Shown here: positions 17,263 through 26,106 of the stretch, in pieces
Position numbering within the stretch: position 1 is the first letter of the stretch
Layout: the number at the start of each line of letters is the position of its first letter
From: Mycolicibacterium rufum
Lineage (GTDB): Bacteria; Actinomycetota; Actinomycetes; Mycobacteriales; Mycobacteriaceae
Length of the DNA stretch: 64,000 nucleotides
Assembly: GCF_022374875.2 (NCBI RefSeq)
Contig: NZ_CP092427.2
Location: forward strand, 2,170,001 to 2,234,000
Reading direction: 5' to 3'
Translations under genes and position numbers: made by a program
The notes under the pieces: model-generated
Databases searched by the model: none
Told to the model about the DNA's origin: nothing
The model's input: only the letters and a program-made list of their open reading frames with translations

Positions 17263-17280
17263 CCTAGGTAACTACCTAGG
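17263..17280. promoter_or_regulatory. Inverted repeat CCTAGGTA-AC-TACCTAGG (operator candidate)
   Basis: Two perfect 8-bp arms with a 2-nt spacer, located 16-33 nt before the GTG of the Cys-rich protein and just outside its ribosome site. The position overlaps the expected -10 or transcription start. Such compact arms are typical of dimeric MarR, TetR or GntR regulators. No regulator gene is adjacent. Confidence 0.6.
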
Positions 17281-17403
17281 CATCGGTCACCTCCCTGGTC
17301 GAAGACAGCCGCTCAGTGTAGGGCGCGGCGGGCTGTCGTCGTGATCTTTTGTTTCTTCGCGTTGGCGGCGGACTCACCGGAGACGCTCGACCCCAGAAAC
17401 GAC

Positions 17404-17431
17404 GTCAGGCCCCCTCGAAAGGGGGCCTGAC
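17404..17431 (-). terminator. Strong hairpin downstream of tRNA-Tyr
   Basis: GTCAGGCCCCCT, loop CGAA, AGGGGGCCTGAC: a 12-bp perfect stem that begins 5 nt after the tRNA 3' end on the minus strand. It is followed by GTCGTTTCT, a weak T-rich tail. It is the clearest terminator-like structure in the window. Confidence 0.75.
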
Positions 17432-17436
17432 CAGCG

Positions 17437-17519
17437 TGGCAGGTAGTGGATTCGAACCACTGTAGGCGTAAGCCGACGGATTTACAGTCCGCTCCCATTG
17501 GCCGCTCGGGCAACCTGCC
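17437..17519 (-). tRNA. tRNA-Tyr (GTA anticodon)
   Basis: Read on the minus strand, the acceptor arms GGCAGGT and ACCTGCC pair perfectly, followed by discriminator A. The anticodon loop reads CTGTAAA, giving GTA for tyrosine. The variable arm is long (class II), as expected for bacterial tRNA-Tyr, and the T-loop GGTTCGAATCC is canonical. Total 83 nt. The CCA end is not encoded (the next base is C, then AC). Confidence 0.95.
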
Positions 17520-17658
17520 GGTGACGCGTAGAGCGCGCACAGCAGGATACAACGAGGACATACCCCGAGAACAAATCGCCAGGGTGGTGTGGCCCGCCGC
17601 GAGGCGTCCGGCCAAGATGGGATCGAGAACCGACACCTACGAGGGAGGGACGGGTCCC

Positions 17659-18150
17659 ATGGCGGATTCATCGTTCGACGTCGTCAGCAAGGTCGACCGG
17701 CAGGAGGTCGACAACGCGCTCAACCAGGCCGCCAAGGAGCTGAGCACCCGCTTCGACTTCCGCGGCACCGACACCACCATCGCCTGGAAGGGCGACGAGG
17801 TGATCGAGCTGGTGAGCTCCACCGAGGAACGGCTCAAGGCCGCGGTCGACGTGTTCAAGGAGAAACTGGTCCGCCGCGACATCTCGATGAAGGCGTTCGA
17901 TGCCGGCGACCCGCAGCCCAGCGGCAAGACCTTCCGGCTCACCGGCACCCTCAAGCAGGGCATCTCCAGCGAGGACGCCAAGAAGATCACCAAGCTCATC
18001 CGCGACGAAGGCCCCAAGGGCGTCAAGGCCCAGATCCAGGGCGAGGAGATCCGCGTCAGCTCCAAGAAGCGCGACGACCTGCAGGCGGTTCAGGCTCTGC
18101 TGCGCGGTGCCGACCTGGACGTCGCGCTGCAGTTCGTCAACTACCGGTGA
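17659..18150 (+). CDS. YajQ-family nucleotide-binding protein
   Basis: 163 residues from ATG 17659, preceded by GAGGGAGGGA. It matches the YajQ family over its whole length: [20 protein letters not shown] at the start, [28 protein letters not shown], and LQFVNYR at the C-terminus. Family members fold as two RRM-like halves. They bind c-di-GMP or RNA in some species, but the mycobacterial role is not established. It stands alone after tRNA-Tyr and is followed by a hairpin repeat (18153-18216) that probably ends its transcript. Confidence 0.9.
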   Translation: MADSSFDVVSKVDRQEVDNALNQAAKELSTRFDFRGTDTTIAWKGDEVIELVSSTEERLKAAVDVFKEKLVRRDISMKAFDAGDPQPSGKTFRLTGTLKQGISSEDAKKITKLIRDEGPKGVKAQIQGEEIRVSSKKRDDLQAVQALLRGADLDVALQFVNYR

Positions 18151-18152
18151 GC

Positions 18153-18216
18153 GTGTCGAGACTGCGCTGAGGGCGCGATTTTCCCGGATTTCACCGCCCT
18201 GAGCGCAGCCTCAACG
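18153..18216. repeat. 64-bp hairpin repeat element, copy 1
   Basis: An imperfect palindrome starting GTGTCGAGACTGCGCTGAGG and ending GCGCAGCCTCAACG, forming a stem of about 20 bp. A second copy at 35781-35844 has the same length without gaps and matches at 41 of 64 positions by hand count. In both copies the minus-strand stop codon of the neighbouring gene (TCA on the plus strand) is at element positions 59-61. It starts 2 nt after the YajQ stop and runs into the lipoprotein stop, so it probably serves as a two-way terminator. Confidence 0.65.
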
Positions 18217-18723
18217 CAACTCCAGTGTGATGTCGACCGGGCCGTCGGAGCCGTGGTCGCCCATGTTGCGGCACTCCCCGTAGAACTGCAGCGCGCCGTA
18301 TCCGGGGTCGGCGGACCGCGGGCCGACCGCGGCCGTCACGCCGTCGCGGTTGAGCGAGTCACCGTGCACGACCTGACCCTGCGGCGCGCCGCTCACCCAT
18401 CCCTGCGCGACCAGGGCGTCGCGGATCTGCGCGTACACCGCACCGGGATCAGCGGGCAGCTTGAACGCCACTTCCACGCGGCCCTGGAACGGCGGCTCGC
18501 CCTGGTCGTTGCACGACCCGAACGAGAAGCCGCCCGTCACGTCGTCCAGCGTCACCGCCCGCACCAGGGCCACCGCCGGGTCGACGACCTGCGCGCGGGT
18601 CTGCTCGTCGGACAGGGCGTTCTCCGGCTCGTCGTACGGATTGTCTTGCGCCGGGCCGGAATCGGACATGTGACAGCCTCCCAGGGCGAGCACGATCAGC
18701 AGCGTGGACAGCAGTCGGGTCAT
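18211..18723 (-). CDS. Lipoprotein, LppJ-like
   Basis: 170 residues. A signal peptide with lipobox LALGGC puts the acylated Cys at about residue 17, so the protein is anchored outside the membrane. The mature part has a Cys pair (GSCNDQGEPPF and GECRNMG) and the segment GRVEVAFKLPADPGAVYAQI. It lies 2 nt downstream of a DUF1023 hydrolase gene. The same pairing occurs in M. tuberculosis as Rv2079 with lppJ (Rv2080), from memory, so it is probably the orthologue or a paralogue of that pair. Function unknown. Confidence 0.7.
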   Translation of the reverse strand: MTRLLSTLLIVLALGGCHMSDSGPAQDNPYDEPENALSDEQTRAQVVDPAVALVRAVTLDDVTGGFSFGSCNDQGEPPFQGRVEVAFKLPADPGAVYAQIRDALVAQGWVSGAPQGQVVHGDSLNRDGVTAAVGPRSADPGYGALQFYGECRNMGDHGSDGPVDITLELR

Positions 18724-18725
18724 CA

Positions 18726-20564
18726 CTAGATGGGTCTTCCGTCGAATCGGTGGTCGGAGGTGACCGCACCGTTGTCGCGCGGCGCCTCGGGGTCGAGGAT
18801 TGCCGGCCCCAGCGGAATGTCGGTGTGCGGCAACGGAACATCGCCGAACGGGGTCGGGATGCGGTCGGGTGTGCCGATGGTCGGCGCGGTCCGGCCGTCC
18901 GCCAGCATGCCCAGCTCGCCGAGCGCGTCGCCGTGGCCGGACGCGATGGCCGACATGCTGTACAACGACTCGCTGCCCATCGTGTAGTAGTACGAGTGGT
19001 CGTCGAAGTCCGGCAGGTTGGAGCCCGGCACCTCCGCATGGAAGCGCACCGCGCCGAACGACTCCGCCGACGCGTCGTCGCCCAACCCCACCGACACCCC
19101 CATCGGATCGGCCAGCGGACCGTTGAGCACGTCGGCCGCCATGTCGCTGGCGCCGATCCAGCCGACCGGGTCGGTCGAAGCGTTGCCGACGTAGACCTGG
19201 CCGCCCTGCAGATTGAAGTCGGCCGCCGAATGGGCCAGATCCGTTCCCGGACAACCGATCAGCACCGCGTTGGTGGCCTTCATATTGCTGCCGGCGAACG
19301 CGTCGGCGACGGTCGTCGATCCGTAGGAGTGTCCGAGCACCGTGATGTTCGGCTCGCCCGCGCCGGTGTGCGTGACGTGCAGGCTGTTGACGTCGCCGGC
19401 CAGCAGCGCGCCGCCGGCGCGGGCCAGCTCGGGGTTCGCGATGCGCGGATCGGTGAAGCTGTCGGGCGCGTCGTAGCCCATCCACATGATGACCGCGTTC
19501 TGCTTCGTCGGGTCGGCCTTGCCCATCTGGTCGAGCAGGTTGATCCCGTCGTTGCGGCCGCTGTTGAGCCAGTCCGACTGCAGGCTGCTGCCGGTGCCGG
19601 GCACGATCACCCCGATGTTGTCGGCGGTGTCGGGGTTGCCCAGCGCGATGGCCGCGGTGCCCTGCCCGTTGTAGGCCAGCGGGTCGTAACCGAACAGGTA
19701 CGTCTTGCGCGGCCGGGCCGGGTTGTCGCCCTCGGCCTGGTGTTTGAGGCCCTGACGGGCCTTCAGCCCGTTCTGGTAGGCGAGGACGTCCGCTCGGTTC
19801 AGCCCGTACCGTTCCGGATGCGCAGCCACGTCGTCGGCGCCGACGCCGTTGGCGCTCGCGGCGTGCTCGACGCGCGCGATGTCACGGTCCATCACCGTGC
19901 GATTGAGCTGATCGCGCACCTCGACGGGCAGCCCGTCCAGGTTGCCCAGCCCGCGCGGCGCCGTCTCGGTGAACCGTTTCCTGTCGGCGTCGCTCAGCGA
20001 GTCCCACCACTGCTTGACCTGCTCGGGCGACGCCCCGGGAGGCGGGGGCGCCGGCAGCGGCGTCCCGGGCGGGGTGGCCGGCGGGACACCGCCGATCGCA
20101 GTGCGCACGGCGCCTGCGGTGGCCGCGTCGATCTGATCGAACAGCTGCAGCAATCGCTGGATGACCGCGGTGAATCCCGGCTCGAACTGCTTGAGCAGCG
20201 GCGGGAAGATCGGCGCGATCGCGCGCCCGTCGTCGGTGACCGTCCACCCGGCCGCCCGCAGCGTCCCGACGATGCCCATCAGCCCCGCCCGCGTCGCCTC
20301 CATCTGCGCACCGCCGGTGGCCAGCGCGGACTGCACCGACTCGAGGCGGGCCCGCAACTGCAGCTGCTCGGTGAGGTTCTTCTCCGCCTGGGCGATCGCC
20401 GCATCCGCCGCCGCACCCTGCCACGCGGCCCGCAACCGGTCCAGGGCCTGTTGCTGCTCGGTGATCGCGCCGTCGAGATCGGCGATCGTGCCGCCGAGTC
20501 GACCCGCGGCCGCCGTCAGGCCTTGCGGATCGGATGCCTCGACCGTCGATACCGTGACCGACAA
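18726..20564 (-). CDS. DUF1023 alpha/beta hydrolase with WXG-like N-terminus
   Basis: 612 residues from TTG 20564, with GAGGGGG upstream. The N-terminal 110 residues are helical, with a WQG turn at 48-50, like the WXG100/ESX helical hairpin. A Pro-rich stretch at 160-178 separates it from the DUF1023 hydrolase (PF06259). The nucleophile elbow is GHSYG at 411-415 (Ser413), preceded by PGTGS, the oxyanion side. The architecture suggests an ESX-type secreted hydrolase working with the lipoprotein encoded 2 nt downstream. Substrate unknown; secretion is inferred from the WXG-like fold. Confidence 0.8.
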   Translation of the reverse strand: MSVTVSTVEASDPQGLTAAAGRLGGTIADLDGAITEQQQALDRLRAAWQGAAADAAIAQAEKNLTEQLQLRARLESVQSALATGGAQMEATRAGLMGIVGTLRAAGWTVTDDGRAIAPIFPPLLKQFEPGFTAVIQRLLQLFDQIDAATAGAVRTAIGGVPPATPPGTPLPAPPPPGASPEQVKQWWDSLSDADRKRFTETAPRGLGNLDGLPVEVRDQLNRTVMDRDIARVEHAASANGVGADDVAAHPERYGLNRADVLAYQNGLKARQGLKHQAEGDNPARPRKTYLFGYDPLAYNGQGTAAIALGNPDTADNIGVIVPGTGSSLQSDWLNSGRNDGINLLDQMGKADPTKQNAVIMWMGYDAPDSFTDPRIANPELARAGGALLAGDVNSLHVTHTGAGEPNITVLGHSYGSTTVADAFAGSNMKATNAVLIGCPGTDLAHSAADFNLQGGQVYVGNASTDPVGWIGASDMAADVLNGPLADPMGVSVGLGDDASAESFGAVRFHAEVPGSNLPDFDDHSYYYTMGSESLYSMSAIASGHGDALGELGMLADGRTAPTIGTPDRIPTPFGDVPLPHTDIPLGPAILDPEAPRDNGAVTSDHRFDGRPI

Positions 20565-20681
20565 ACGCGAACCCCCTCAGCAAAGTCGTTCTCATTATGC
20601 CCACTGCCGCGCCCCCGTCGGCGCACCGATCGGTTCGAAATCGGCCCTCGAGCCGCAGCTGCCGCCCTAATGTGGTCACTC

Positions 20682-21707
20682 ATGGCACCTGCACAGCGCG
20701 AACCGAAAGTCGTCGTCCTCGGTGGCGGATCCTGGGGCACCACCGTGGCGTCCATCTGCGCGCGGCGCGGGCCGACGCTGCAGTGGGTACGTTCGCAGGA
20801 GACCGCCGACGACATCAACTCCCACCACCGCAACACCAAGTACCTCGGCAACGAGGTGGAGTTGGCGCACGACCTGCGCGCCACCACCGATTTTGTCGAG
20901 GCCGCCGAGTGCGCGGACGTGATCGTGATGGGGGTGCCGTCGCACGGATTCCGCGGTGTGCTCACCGAACTCGCCGCCTCGTTGCGCCCGTGGGTTCCGG
21001 TGGTGTCGCTGGTCAAGGGTCTCGAGCAGGGCACCAACTACCGCATGAGCCAGGTCGTCGACGAGGTGTTGCCGGGTCACCCGGCCGGAATCCTCGCCGG
21101 GCCCAACATCGCCCGCGAGGTCGCCGAGGGCTACGCGGCCGCCGCGGTACTGGCCATGCCCGACCAGCATCTGGCCGCCAACCTCGCGAACCTGTTCCGC
21201 ACCAAGCGTTTTCGTACCTACACCACCGACGACGTGGTGGGGGTCGAGATGGCGGGCGCGCTGAAGAACGTCTACGCGATCGCGGTCGGCATGGGCTACT
21301 CACTGGGGATCGGGGAGAACACCCGCGCGATGGTGATGGCCCGCGCGGTGCGCGAGATGTCGAAGATGGGCGAGGCCCTGGGCGGCCACCGCGACACGTT
21401 CGCCGGGCTCGCCGGGATGGGCGACCTGATCGTGACGTGCACCAGCCAGCGCAGCCGCAACCGGCACGTCGGCGAACAACTCGGTGCCGGCAAGCCGATC
21501 AACGAGATCATCGCATCGATGAACCAGGTCGCCGAGGGCGTGAAGGCCTCCAGCGTGATCATGTCGTTCGCCGAGGAACTGGGCATCTCGATGCCGATCG
21601 CCCGCGAGGTCGACGGCGTGGTCAACCACGGGTCGACGGTCGAGGACGCCTATCACGGCCTGATGCTGGAGAAGCCGGGCCACGAGGTCCACGGCGCCGG
21701 CTTCTGA
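20682..21707 (+). CDS. gpsA: Glycerol-3-phosphate dehydrogenase [NAD(P)+]
   Basis: 341 residues from ATG 20682; an in-frame ATG four codons earlier (20670) is possible. The Rossmann motif GGGSWGTT is near residue 15. The family signatures GPNIAREVAEG, GALKNVYAIAVGM and TFAGLAGMGDLIVTCTS are all present, with the catalytic Lys in the ALKN segment. The enzyme reduces dihydroxyacetone phosphate to sn-glycerol 3-phosphate for phospholipid synthesis. M. tuberculosis has its gpsA (Rv0564c) beside htpX, as this window does at a distance of 1.1 kb. Confidence 0.95.
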   Translation: MAPAQREPKVVVLGGGSWGTTVASICARRGPTLQWVRSQETADDINSHHRNTKYLGNEVELAHDLRATTDFVEAAECADVIVMGVPSHGFRGVLTELAASLRPWVPVVSLVKGLEQGTNYRMSQVVDEVLPGHPAGILAGPNIAREVAEGYAAAAVLAMPDQHLAANLANLFRTKRFRTYTTDDVVGVEMAGALKNVYAIAVGMGYSLGIGENTRAMVMARAVREMSKMGEALGGHRDTFAGLAGMGDLIVTCTSQRSRNRHVGEQLGAGKPINEIIASMNQVAEGVKASSVIMSFAEELGISMPIAREVDGVVNHGSTVEDAYHGLMLEKPGHEVHGAGF

Positions 21708-21708
21708 C

Positions 21709-22251
21709 CTAGTTGACGTAGGGGTTGGTGCCCTCGGGCCGGGCCACCAGCGGGTTGACCTCGTTGACGATCCACGACGCCGACGGGCTCACCACGAAAC
21801 CCGACTGGTTGCGGCTGTCCACGCAGGCCGTCACGGTGCCGTCACCGCCGCAGCTGACGTCGCCGAAGCTGAGCCGGGTGTTCGGCGGCAGCGTGTTGAC
21901 CGGGCCGCCGTAGATCGGGGCGGGCGCCACCGAGAAGCCGGGCACCCCGCCGGCCGAACCGCTGACCAGGTTGGCGCCCTCCGGGGCGCCGGGCAGCACC
22001 CCGTTGCAGCCGTAGCCACCGGAGCGCTGCAGCATGCAGGTCAAGCCGTTGACGCTGAACGCGTACGCAGCGCCGTCGAACACCGCGTAGTTCTTCGGGT
22101 TCGCGGGCGCCCACGCGTTCACGTTGGGAGCCGGCGGCGTCGGTGGCGGAGTGGGCGGCGCGGGCTGGGCGGCCGCCAGACCGGACGCACTGAGGACACC
22201 GGCCGCGGCGACGCCGACGGCACCGAGGAAAGCTCTGCTCGACACGGTCAC
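21709..22251 (-). CDS. Exported protein, paralogue 1
   Basis: 180 residues from GTG 22251. A signal peptide ending in LAAAQP is followed by a short Pro-rich run. The mature domain of about 130 residues has paired Cys in TCMLQRSGGYGC and DVSCGGDGTVTAC, likely two disulfides. Segments YGCNGVLPGAP and SGFVVSP recur in the next gene, showing a tandem paralogous pair. The domain resembles small beta-rich exported mycobacterial proteins with no known function. Its stop begins 1 nt after the convergent gpsA stop. Confidence 0.7.
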   Translation of the reverse strand: MTVSSRAFLGAVGVAAAGVLSASGLAAAQPAPPTPPPTPPAPNVNAWAPANPKNYAVFDGAAYAFSVNGLTCMLQRSGGYGCNGVLPGAPEGANLVSGSAGGVPGFSVAPAPIYGGPVNTLPPNTRLSFGDVSCGGDGTVTACVDSRNQSGFVVSPSASWIVNEVNPLVARPEGTNPYVN

Positions 22252-22289
22252 AGCCTAGATGTCGCCGGTCGGGCCATCAGTGTTAGCGG

Positions 22290-22748
22290 TCAGTAGGAGT
22301 AGGTGCCCGTCGGGCTGATGACGAAACCGGACTGGTCGACGGTGTTCGTGCAGGAGGTGATGACGCCGTCGGTGCCACAGCTGACGGTGCGGAAGCTCAT
22401 CCGGGTGTTGACCGGCAGCGGCAGCGGGTTGGCCGTCGCGCCGTACATCGGGCCGTTGGCGTGCCCGAACCCCGGCGGACCGCCCGCCCAGCCCGTGACG
22501 ACGTTCGCGCCGCCCGGCGCCCCCGGCAGCGACCCGTTGCACCCGTAGCTGCCCGTCTGGCGGTCCATCACGCACGTCACTCCACCGGGCGCGGCGAACG
22601 AGTACCAGGCGCCGTCGGGCGACGCGTACGGCTGCGGATTGATCGGCGGCAGTGCGTTGACGTTGAGCGGCGACGGGTCGGCCGCGGCGACGGCGGGCGC
22701 GGCGAGCGCGGCGGTGGCCGCGACGCCGATCAGGATTCGGGTCAGCAC
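22290..22748 (-). CDS. Exported protein, paralogue 2
   Basis: 152 residues, starting at GTG 22748 (MLTRILIGVAATAALAAP), which has AAGG at 8-nt spacing; a GTG three codons upstream is weaker. The signal peptide ends AVAAADP. The mature domain repeats the pattern of its neighbour: TCVMDRQTGSYGCNGSLPGAPGG, SCGTDGVITSC and SGFVISP, with the same four Cys. It lies 38 nt upstream of paralogue 1 and probably shares its transcript. It lacks the Pro-rich insert and the C-terminal extension of its partner. Confidence 0.7.
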   Translation of the reverse strand: MLTRILIGVAATAALAAPAVAAADPSPLNVNALPPINPQPYASPDGAWYSFAAPGGVTCVMDRQTGSYGCNGSLPGAPGGANVVTGWAGGPPGFGHANGPMYGATANPLPLPVNTRMSFRTVSCGTDGVITSCTNTVDQSGFVISPTGTYSY

Positions 22749-22813
22749 GACGCACACCTTAAGCCGGGGGCGCCGAAACGTGCACCGCCAGAGGGGAAAG
22801 TCTGACGGGCCCG

Positions 22814-23692
22814 TCAGTACTGGCCCGGGCCCCGCCCGGCCATGGCCTCCAGGCGGGCGATCCGGTCGGCGATCGGCGGATGCGTGGCGAACAGCTTGCC
22901 GATCTTCTCGCCCGAGCGGAACGGGTTCGCGATCATCAGGTGCGCCTGGTCGGCCAGCTGCGGCTCCGGCGGCAACGGCGCCCGCTCCACGCCGGCGCTG
23001 ATCTTGCGCAGCGCGCTCGCCAACGCCAGTGGGTCACCGGTCAGCTCCGCGCCGGACTGGTCCGCCTGGTACTCCCGCGACCGCGACACCGCCAGCCGGA
23101 TGACCGTCGCCGCGATCGGTCCGAGCAGCGAAACCAGAAGAATGGCAAAGGGATTGGCACCACCCTCGCGGTTGCCGCCGAACATGCTGGCGAAGAACGC
23201 CAGGTTGGCCAGCGCCGTGATCACCGACGCCATCGCCCCGGCCACGCAGCTGATCAGGATGTCGCGGTTGTAGACGTGGGAGAGCTCGTGGCCGAGCACC
23301 GCGCGCAGTTCCCGCTCGTTGAGCATGCCCAGGATGCCGGTGGTGCAGCACACCGCGGCGTTACGCGGATTGCGGCCTGTAGCGAACGCGTTGGGGGCGG
23401 CGGTGTCGCTGATGTAGAGCCGCGGCATGGGCTGGCGCGCGGTGGTGGCCAGCTCCCGCACGATCCGGTACATCACCGGCGCCTGCATCTCGGTGACCGG
23501 CTGCGCGTGCATCGCCCGCAGCGCCAACTTGTCGCTGTTGAAGTACACGTAGGCGTTCATGCCGAGGGCGAACAGCACCGCCAGGAACATGATGTTGCGC
23601 CCGAACATCGCGCCGACGGCCACGATCAGACCCGAGAACACCACCAGCAACAGGAACGTCTTGGCCCTGTTGGCGTGCGGATGCCACGTCAT
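22814..23692 (-). CDS. htpX: Protease HtpX
   Basis: 292 residues from ATG 23692. Two N-terminal transmembrane helices (residues 10-55) precede the cytosolic M48 metalloprotease domain. The zinc motif is HELSH, followed by two more hydrophobic segments and the third ligand in SREYQADQ. HtpX degrades misfolded membrane proteins. It is 79 nt downstream of the prenyl synthase gene on the same strand, matching the grcC1-htpX order in M. tuberculosis (Rv0562-Rv0563). Confidence 0.95.
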   Translation of the reverse strand: MTWHPHANRAKTFLLLVVFSGLIVAVGAMFGRNIMFLAVLFALGMNAYVYFNSDKLALRAMHAQPVTEMQAPVMYRIVRELATTARQPMPRLYISDTAAPNAFATGRNPRNAAVCCTTGILGMLNERELRAVLGHELSHVYNRDILISCVAGAMASVITALANLAFFASMFGGNREGGANPFAILLVSLLGPIAATVIRLAVSRSREYQADQSGAELTGDPLALASALRKISAGVERAPLPPEPQLADQAHLMIANPFRSGEKIGKLFATHPPIADRIARLEAMAGRGPGQY

Positions 23693-23771
23693 CGCGGATT
23701 CCTCCTCACCCCACCTGCAGAACTCATTCGCTCGTTCAACGCTCGGGTACGCCGCGCAGGTTCCGCGGTAC

Positions 23772-24779
23772 TCAGCCGTGCCGGTTGATCGTGTAGTCGA
23801 CCAGCGCGGCCAGCGCCTGACGGCCGGGGCCGTCGGGCAGCGCGGCGAGTTCCTCCTCGGCCTGCCGGGCGTACCCGGCGACCGTCTCCTTGGCCTTGAC
23901 GATGCCCTGCGAGGAGCGCAGCAGCCGCAGCGCCTCGGCCACATCGGCGTCGTCGTCGAGGGGGCGGGCCAGCAGTTCCCGCAGCCGGTCGGCGTCGGGC
24001 CCCGTCTCGCGCAGCGCGTAGAGCACCGGCAGCGTGTGCACGCCCTCCCGCAGATCGGTGCCGGGCACCTTGCCGGACTCGTCGGGGTCGCTGTCGATGT
24101 CGATGATGTCGTCGGAGATCTGGAACGCGGTTCCGACGATCCCGCCGAGCCGGGCCAGCCGCTCGATCTGGGCGTCGTCCGCGCCGGAGAACGTCGCACC
24201 GAAGCGGCCCGACGCCGCGATCAGGCAGGCCGTCTTCTCGTAGACCACCTTCAGGTAGTGCTCGACCTCGTCCACGTGCTCCGCGACGCCGCGGGTCTCC
24301 CGCATCTGGCCCGTGACCAGCAGCGCGAAGGTGTCCGCGATGATCCGCACGGCGTCCGGCCCCAGCCTGCTGACCAGCCGCGACGCCGTCGCGAACAGGT
24401 AGTCGCCTGCCAGGATCGCGATGTTGTTGCCCCATCGCGCGTTGGCGCTGACCGCCCCGCGCCGCACCTGGGCCTCGTCCATCACGTCGTCGTGGTACAG
24501 CGTCGCCAGGTGCACCAGCTCGATGACCGCACCCGCGACGGTGACCTGCCAGGCGTCCGGCTCCGGGCCGAGCTGGGCCGACAGCACCGTGAACAGCGGG
24601 CGGAACCGTTTGCCGCCGGCTTCGAACAGATGGGTGACCGCCTCGGCCATCAGCTCGTCGGCGCGGCCGAGTTCCTCCGACATGAGCGCCTCGATCCGGG
24701 CCACTCCGTCACGGACGCCTTGGGCGAACTCGGCATCGCCGAAGTCCACTCCCGCCACCACGTTCGCCGGTGTCCTCAC
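23772..24779 (-). CDS. grcC: Polyprenyl diphosphate synthase, GrcC type
   Basis: 335 residues from GTG 24779. Both Asp-rich motifs of trans-prenyltransferases are intact: the first in YHDDVMDEA, the second in DDIIDIDSD, with the upstream GGKRFRP lysine/arginine site. These enzymes chain isopentenyl diphosphate onto an allylic primer; in this menaquinone neighbourhood the likely product is the tail of menaquinone. The start codon is only 21 nt from the start of the divergent menJ gene, so both promoters must overlap. Confidence 0.9.
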   Translation of the reverse strand: MRTPANVVAGVDFGDAEFAQGVRDGVARIEALMSEELGRADELMAEAVTHLFEAGGKRFRPLFTVLSAQLGPEPDAWQVTVAGAVIELVHLATLYHDDVMDEAQVRRGAVSANARWGNNIAILAGDYLFATASRLVSRLGPDAVRIIADTFALLVTGQMRETRGVAEHVDEVEHYLKVVYEKTACLIAASGRFGATFSGADDAQIERLARLGGIVGTAFQISDDIIDIDSDPDESGKVPGTDLREGVHTLPVLYALRETGPDADRLRELLARPLDDDADVAEALRLLRSSQGIVKAKETVAGYARQAEEELAALPDGPGRQALAALVDYTINRHG

Positions 24780-24800
24780 ACAGCCAACATACTGGGAGCC
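24780..24800. promoter_or_regulatory. 21-bp shared promoter region between grcC and menJ
   Basis: Only 21 bases separate the two divergent start codons. The centre AACATACT (read AGTATGTT on the other strand) could serve as a -10 element in both directions, giving leaderless or near-leaderless transcripts. The -35 parts, if any, would lie inside the opposite gene. Confidence 0.4.
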
Positions 24801-26021
24801 ATGCAGACGAGCGCTGATGTGGTGGTCGTCGGGGCCGGTCCGGCCGGTTCGGCGGCCGCGGCGTGGGCGGCGCGCGCCGGGCGCGAGGTGCTGGTGCTCG
24901 ACTCGGCGAGCTTCCCGCGCGACAAGGCCTGCGGCGACGGGCTGACCCCCCGGGCGGTGGCCGAGATGCGGCGGCTGGGCCTCGACCGGTGGCTGGACGG
25001 GCGGATCACCCACCACGGGTTGCGGATGTCGGGCTTCGGCGCCGACGTGGAGATCCCGTGGCCGGGCCGGTCGTTCCCGCCGATCAGCAGTGCGGTGCCG
25101 CGCCTGGAACTCGACGAACGCATCCGGCTGGTGGCCGTCGACGACGGCGCGAAGATGAAGCTCGGTGTCAAAGCCGTTGACGTGCAACGCTCTCCCGATG
25201 GGCGGGTGACGGCCGTGGTGCTCGACTCCGGCGAGGAGGTGCGCTGCGCGGACCTGATCGTCGCCGACGGGGCACGGTCGACGCTGGGGCGGGCGCTGGG
25301 CCGTGAGTGGCACAAGGACACCGTCTACGGCGTTGCTATCCGCGGCTACATCGCCACCCCACGCCACGACGAACCCTGGATCACGTCGCACCTGGAACTA
25401 CGCTCGCCGGCCGGGGAGGTGCTGCCCGGCTACGGCTGGATCTTCCCGCTGGGCACCCGCGAGGTGAACATCGGCGTCGGCGCACTCGCGACCTCCAAGC
25501 GGCCCGCCGACGCGGCGCTGCGGCCATTACTGAATCATTACGTCGAGCTGCGCCGCGACGAATGGGGCTTCGACGGCTCTGTGCGGGCGGCTCGTTCGGC
25601 ACTGTTGCCGATGGGCGGCGCGGTGTCCGGGGTGGCCGGACCGAACTGGATGCTGATCGGCGACGCCGCGGCGTGCGTGAACCCGCTCAACGGCGAGGGC
25701 ATCGACTACGGGCTGGAGACCGGGCGGCTGGCCGCGTCGATGCTGGGCTCGGGCGACTACACGCAGGCCTGGCCCGCGGTCCTGCACGCGCACTACGCGC
25801 GCGGGTTCTCGATCGCGCGCCGGCTGGCGCTGCTGTTGACGTTCCCCCGGTTCCTGCCGGCGACGGGGCCGCTGGCGATGCGCTCCTCGGCGTTGATGAC
25901 GGTCGCGGTGCGGGTGATGGGCAACTTCGTCACCGACGAGGACGACGACGTGGTGGCCCGGGTGTGGCGTGGCGCCGGCCGGCTGTCCGGCCGCGTGGAC
26001 GCGCGCCGCCCGTTCACGTGA
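24801..26021 (+). CDS. menJ: Menaquinone reductase MenJ (geranylgeranyl reductase family)
   Basis: 406 residues from ATG 24801. The FAD-binding motif GAGPAGSAAA is at residues 11-20. The family motif CGDGLTPRAV follows, then the second flavin motif GDAAACVNPLNGEGIDYG. Its M. tuberculosis counterpart Rv0561c saturates the beta-isoprene of menaquinone-9. The position next to the prenyl synthase and htpX fits this assignment. The C-terminal part has a hydrophobic segment that may touch the membrane. Confidence 0.9.
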   Translation: MQTSADVVVVGAGPAGSAAAAWAARAGREVLVLDSASFPRDKACGDGLTPRAVAEMRRLGLDRWLDGRITHHGLRMSGFGADVEIPWPGRSFPPISSAVPRLELDERIRLVAVDDGAKMKLGVKAVDVQRSPDGRVTAVVLDSGEEVRCADLIVADGARSTLGRALGREWHKDTVYGVAIRGYIATPRHDEPWITSHLELRSPAGEVLPGYGWIFPLGTREVNIGVGALATSKRPADAALRPLLNHYVELRRDEWGFDGSVRAARSALLPMGGAVSGVAGPNWMLIGDAAACVNPLNGEGIDYGLETGRLAASMLGSGDYTQAWPAVLHAHYARGFSIARRLALLLTFPRFLPATGPLAMRSSALMTVAVRVMGNFVTDEDDDVVARVWRGAGRLSGRVDARRPFT

Positions 26022-26031
26022 GGTCCCACTG

Positions 26032-26099
26032 CTCCGCGAGCGCGCGCGTCTGCACGTCGCCACGCGGCGTGTCGCGGCATTATGTGCGCGTTCGCGGAG
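26032..26099 (+). repeat. GC-rich hairpin repeat, family A copy 1
   Basis: A 68-bp element beginning CTCCGCGAGCGCGCGCGTC and ending TTCGCGGAG, lying between menJ and the next gene. Two more copies are at 26514-26591 and 27687-27750, both in the opposite orientation. Shared core: CCGCGAGCGCGCG, then GTCTGCAC or GTTTGCAC. Confidence 0.65.
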
Positions 26100-26106
26100 A
26101 TCGAGC

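Noticed and set aside
17313..17636. Minus-strand frame running through tRNA-Tyr
   Set aside because: It overlaps a complete tRNA and its terminator; no ribosome site or domain.
18750..20681. Open plus-strand frame joined to gpsA
   Set aside because: Mirrors the DUF1023 gene; the real gpsA begins at 20682 with its Rossmann motif directly after the start.
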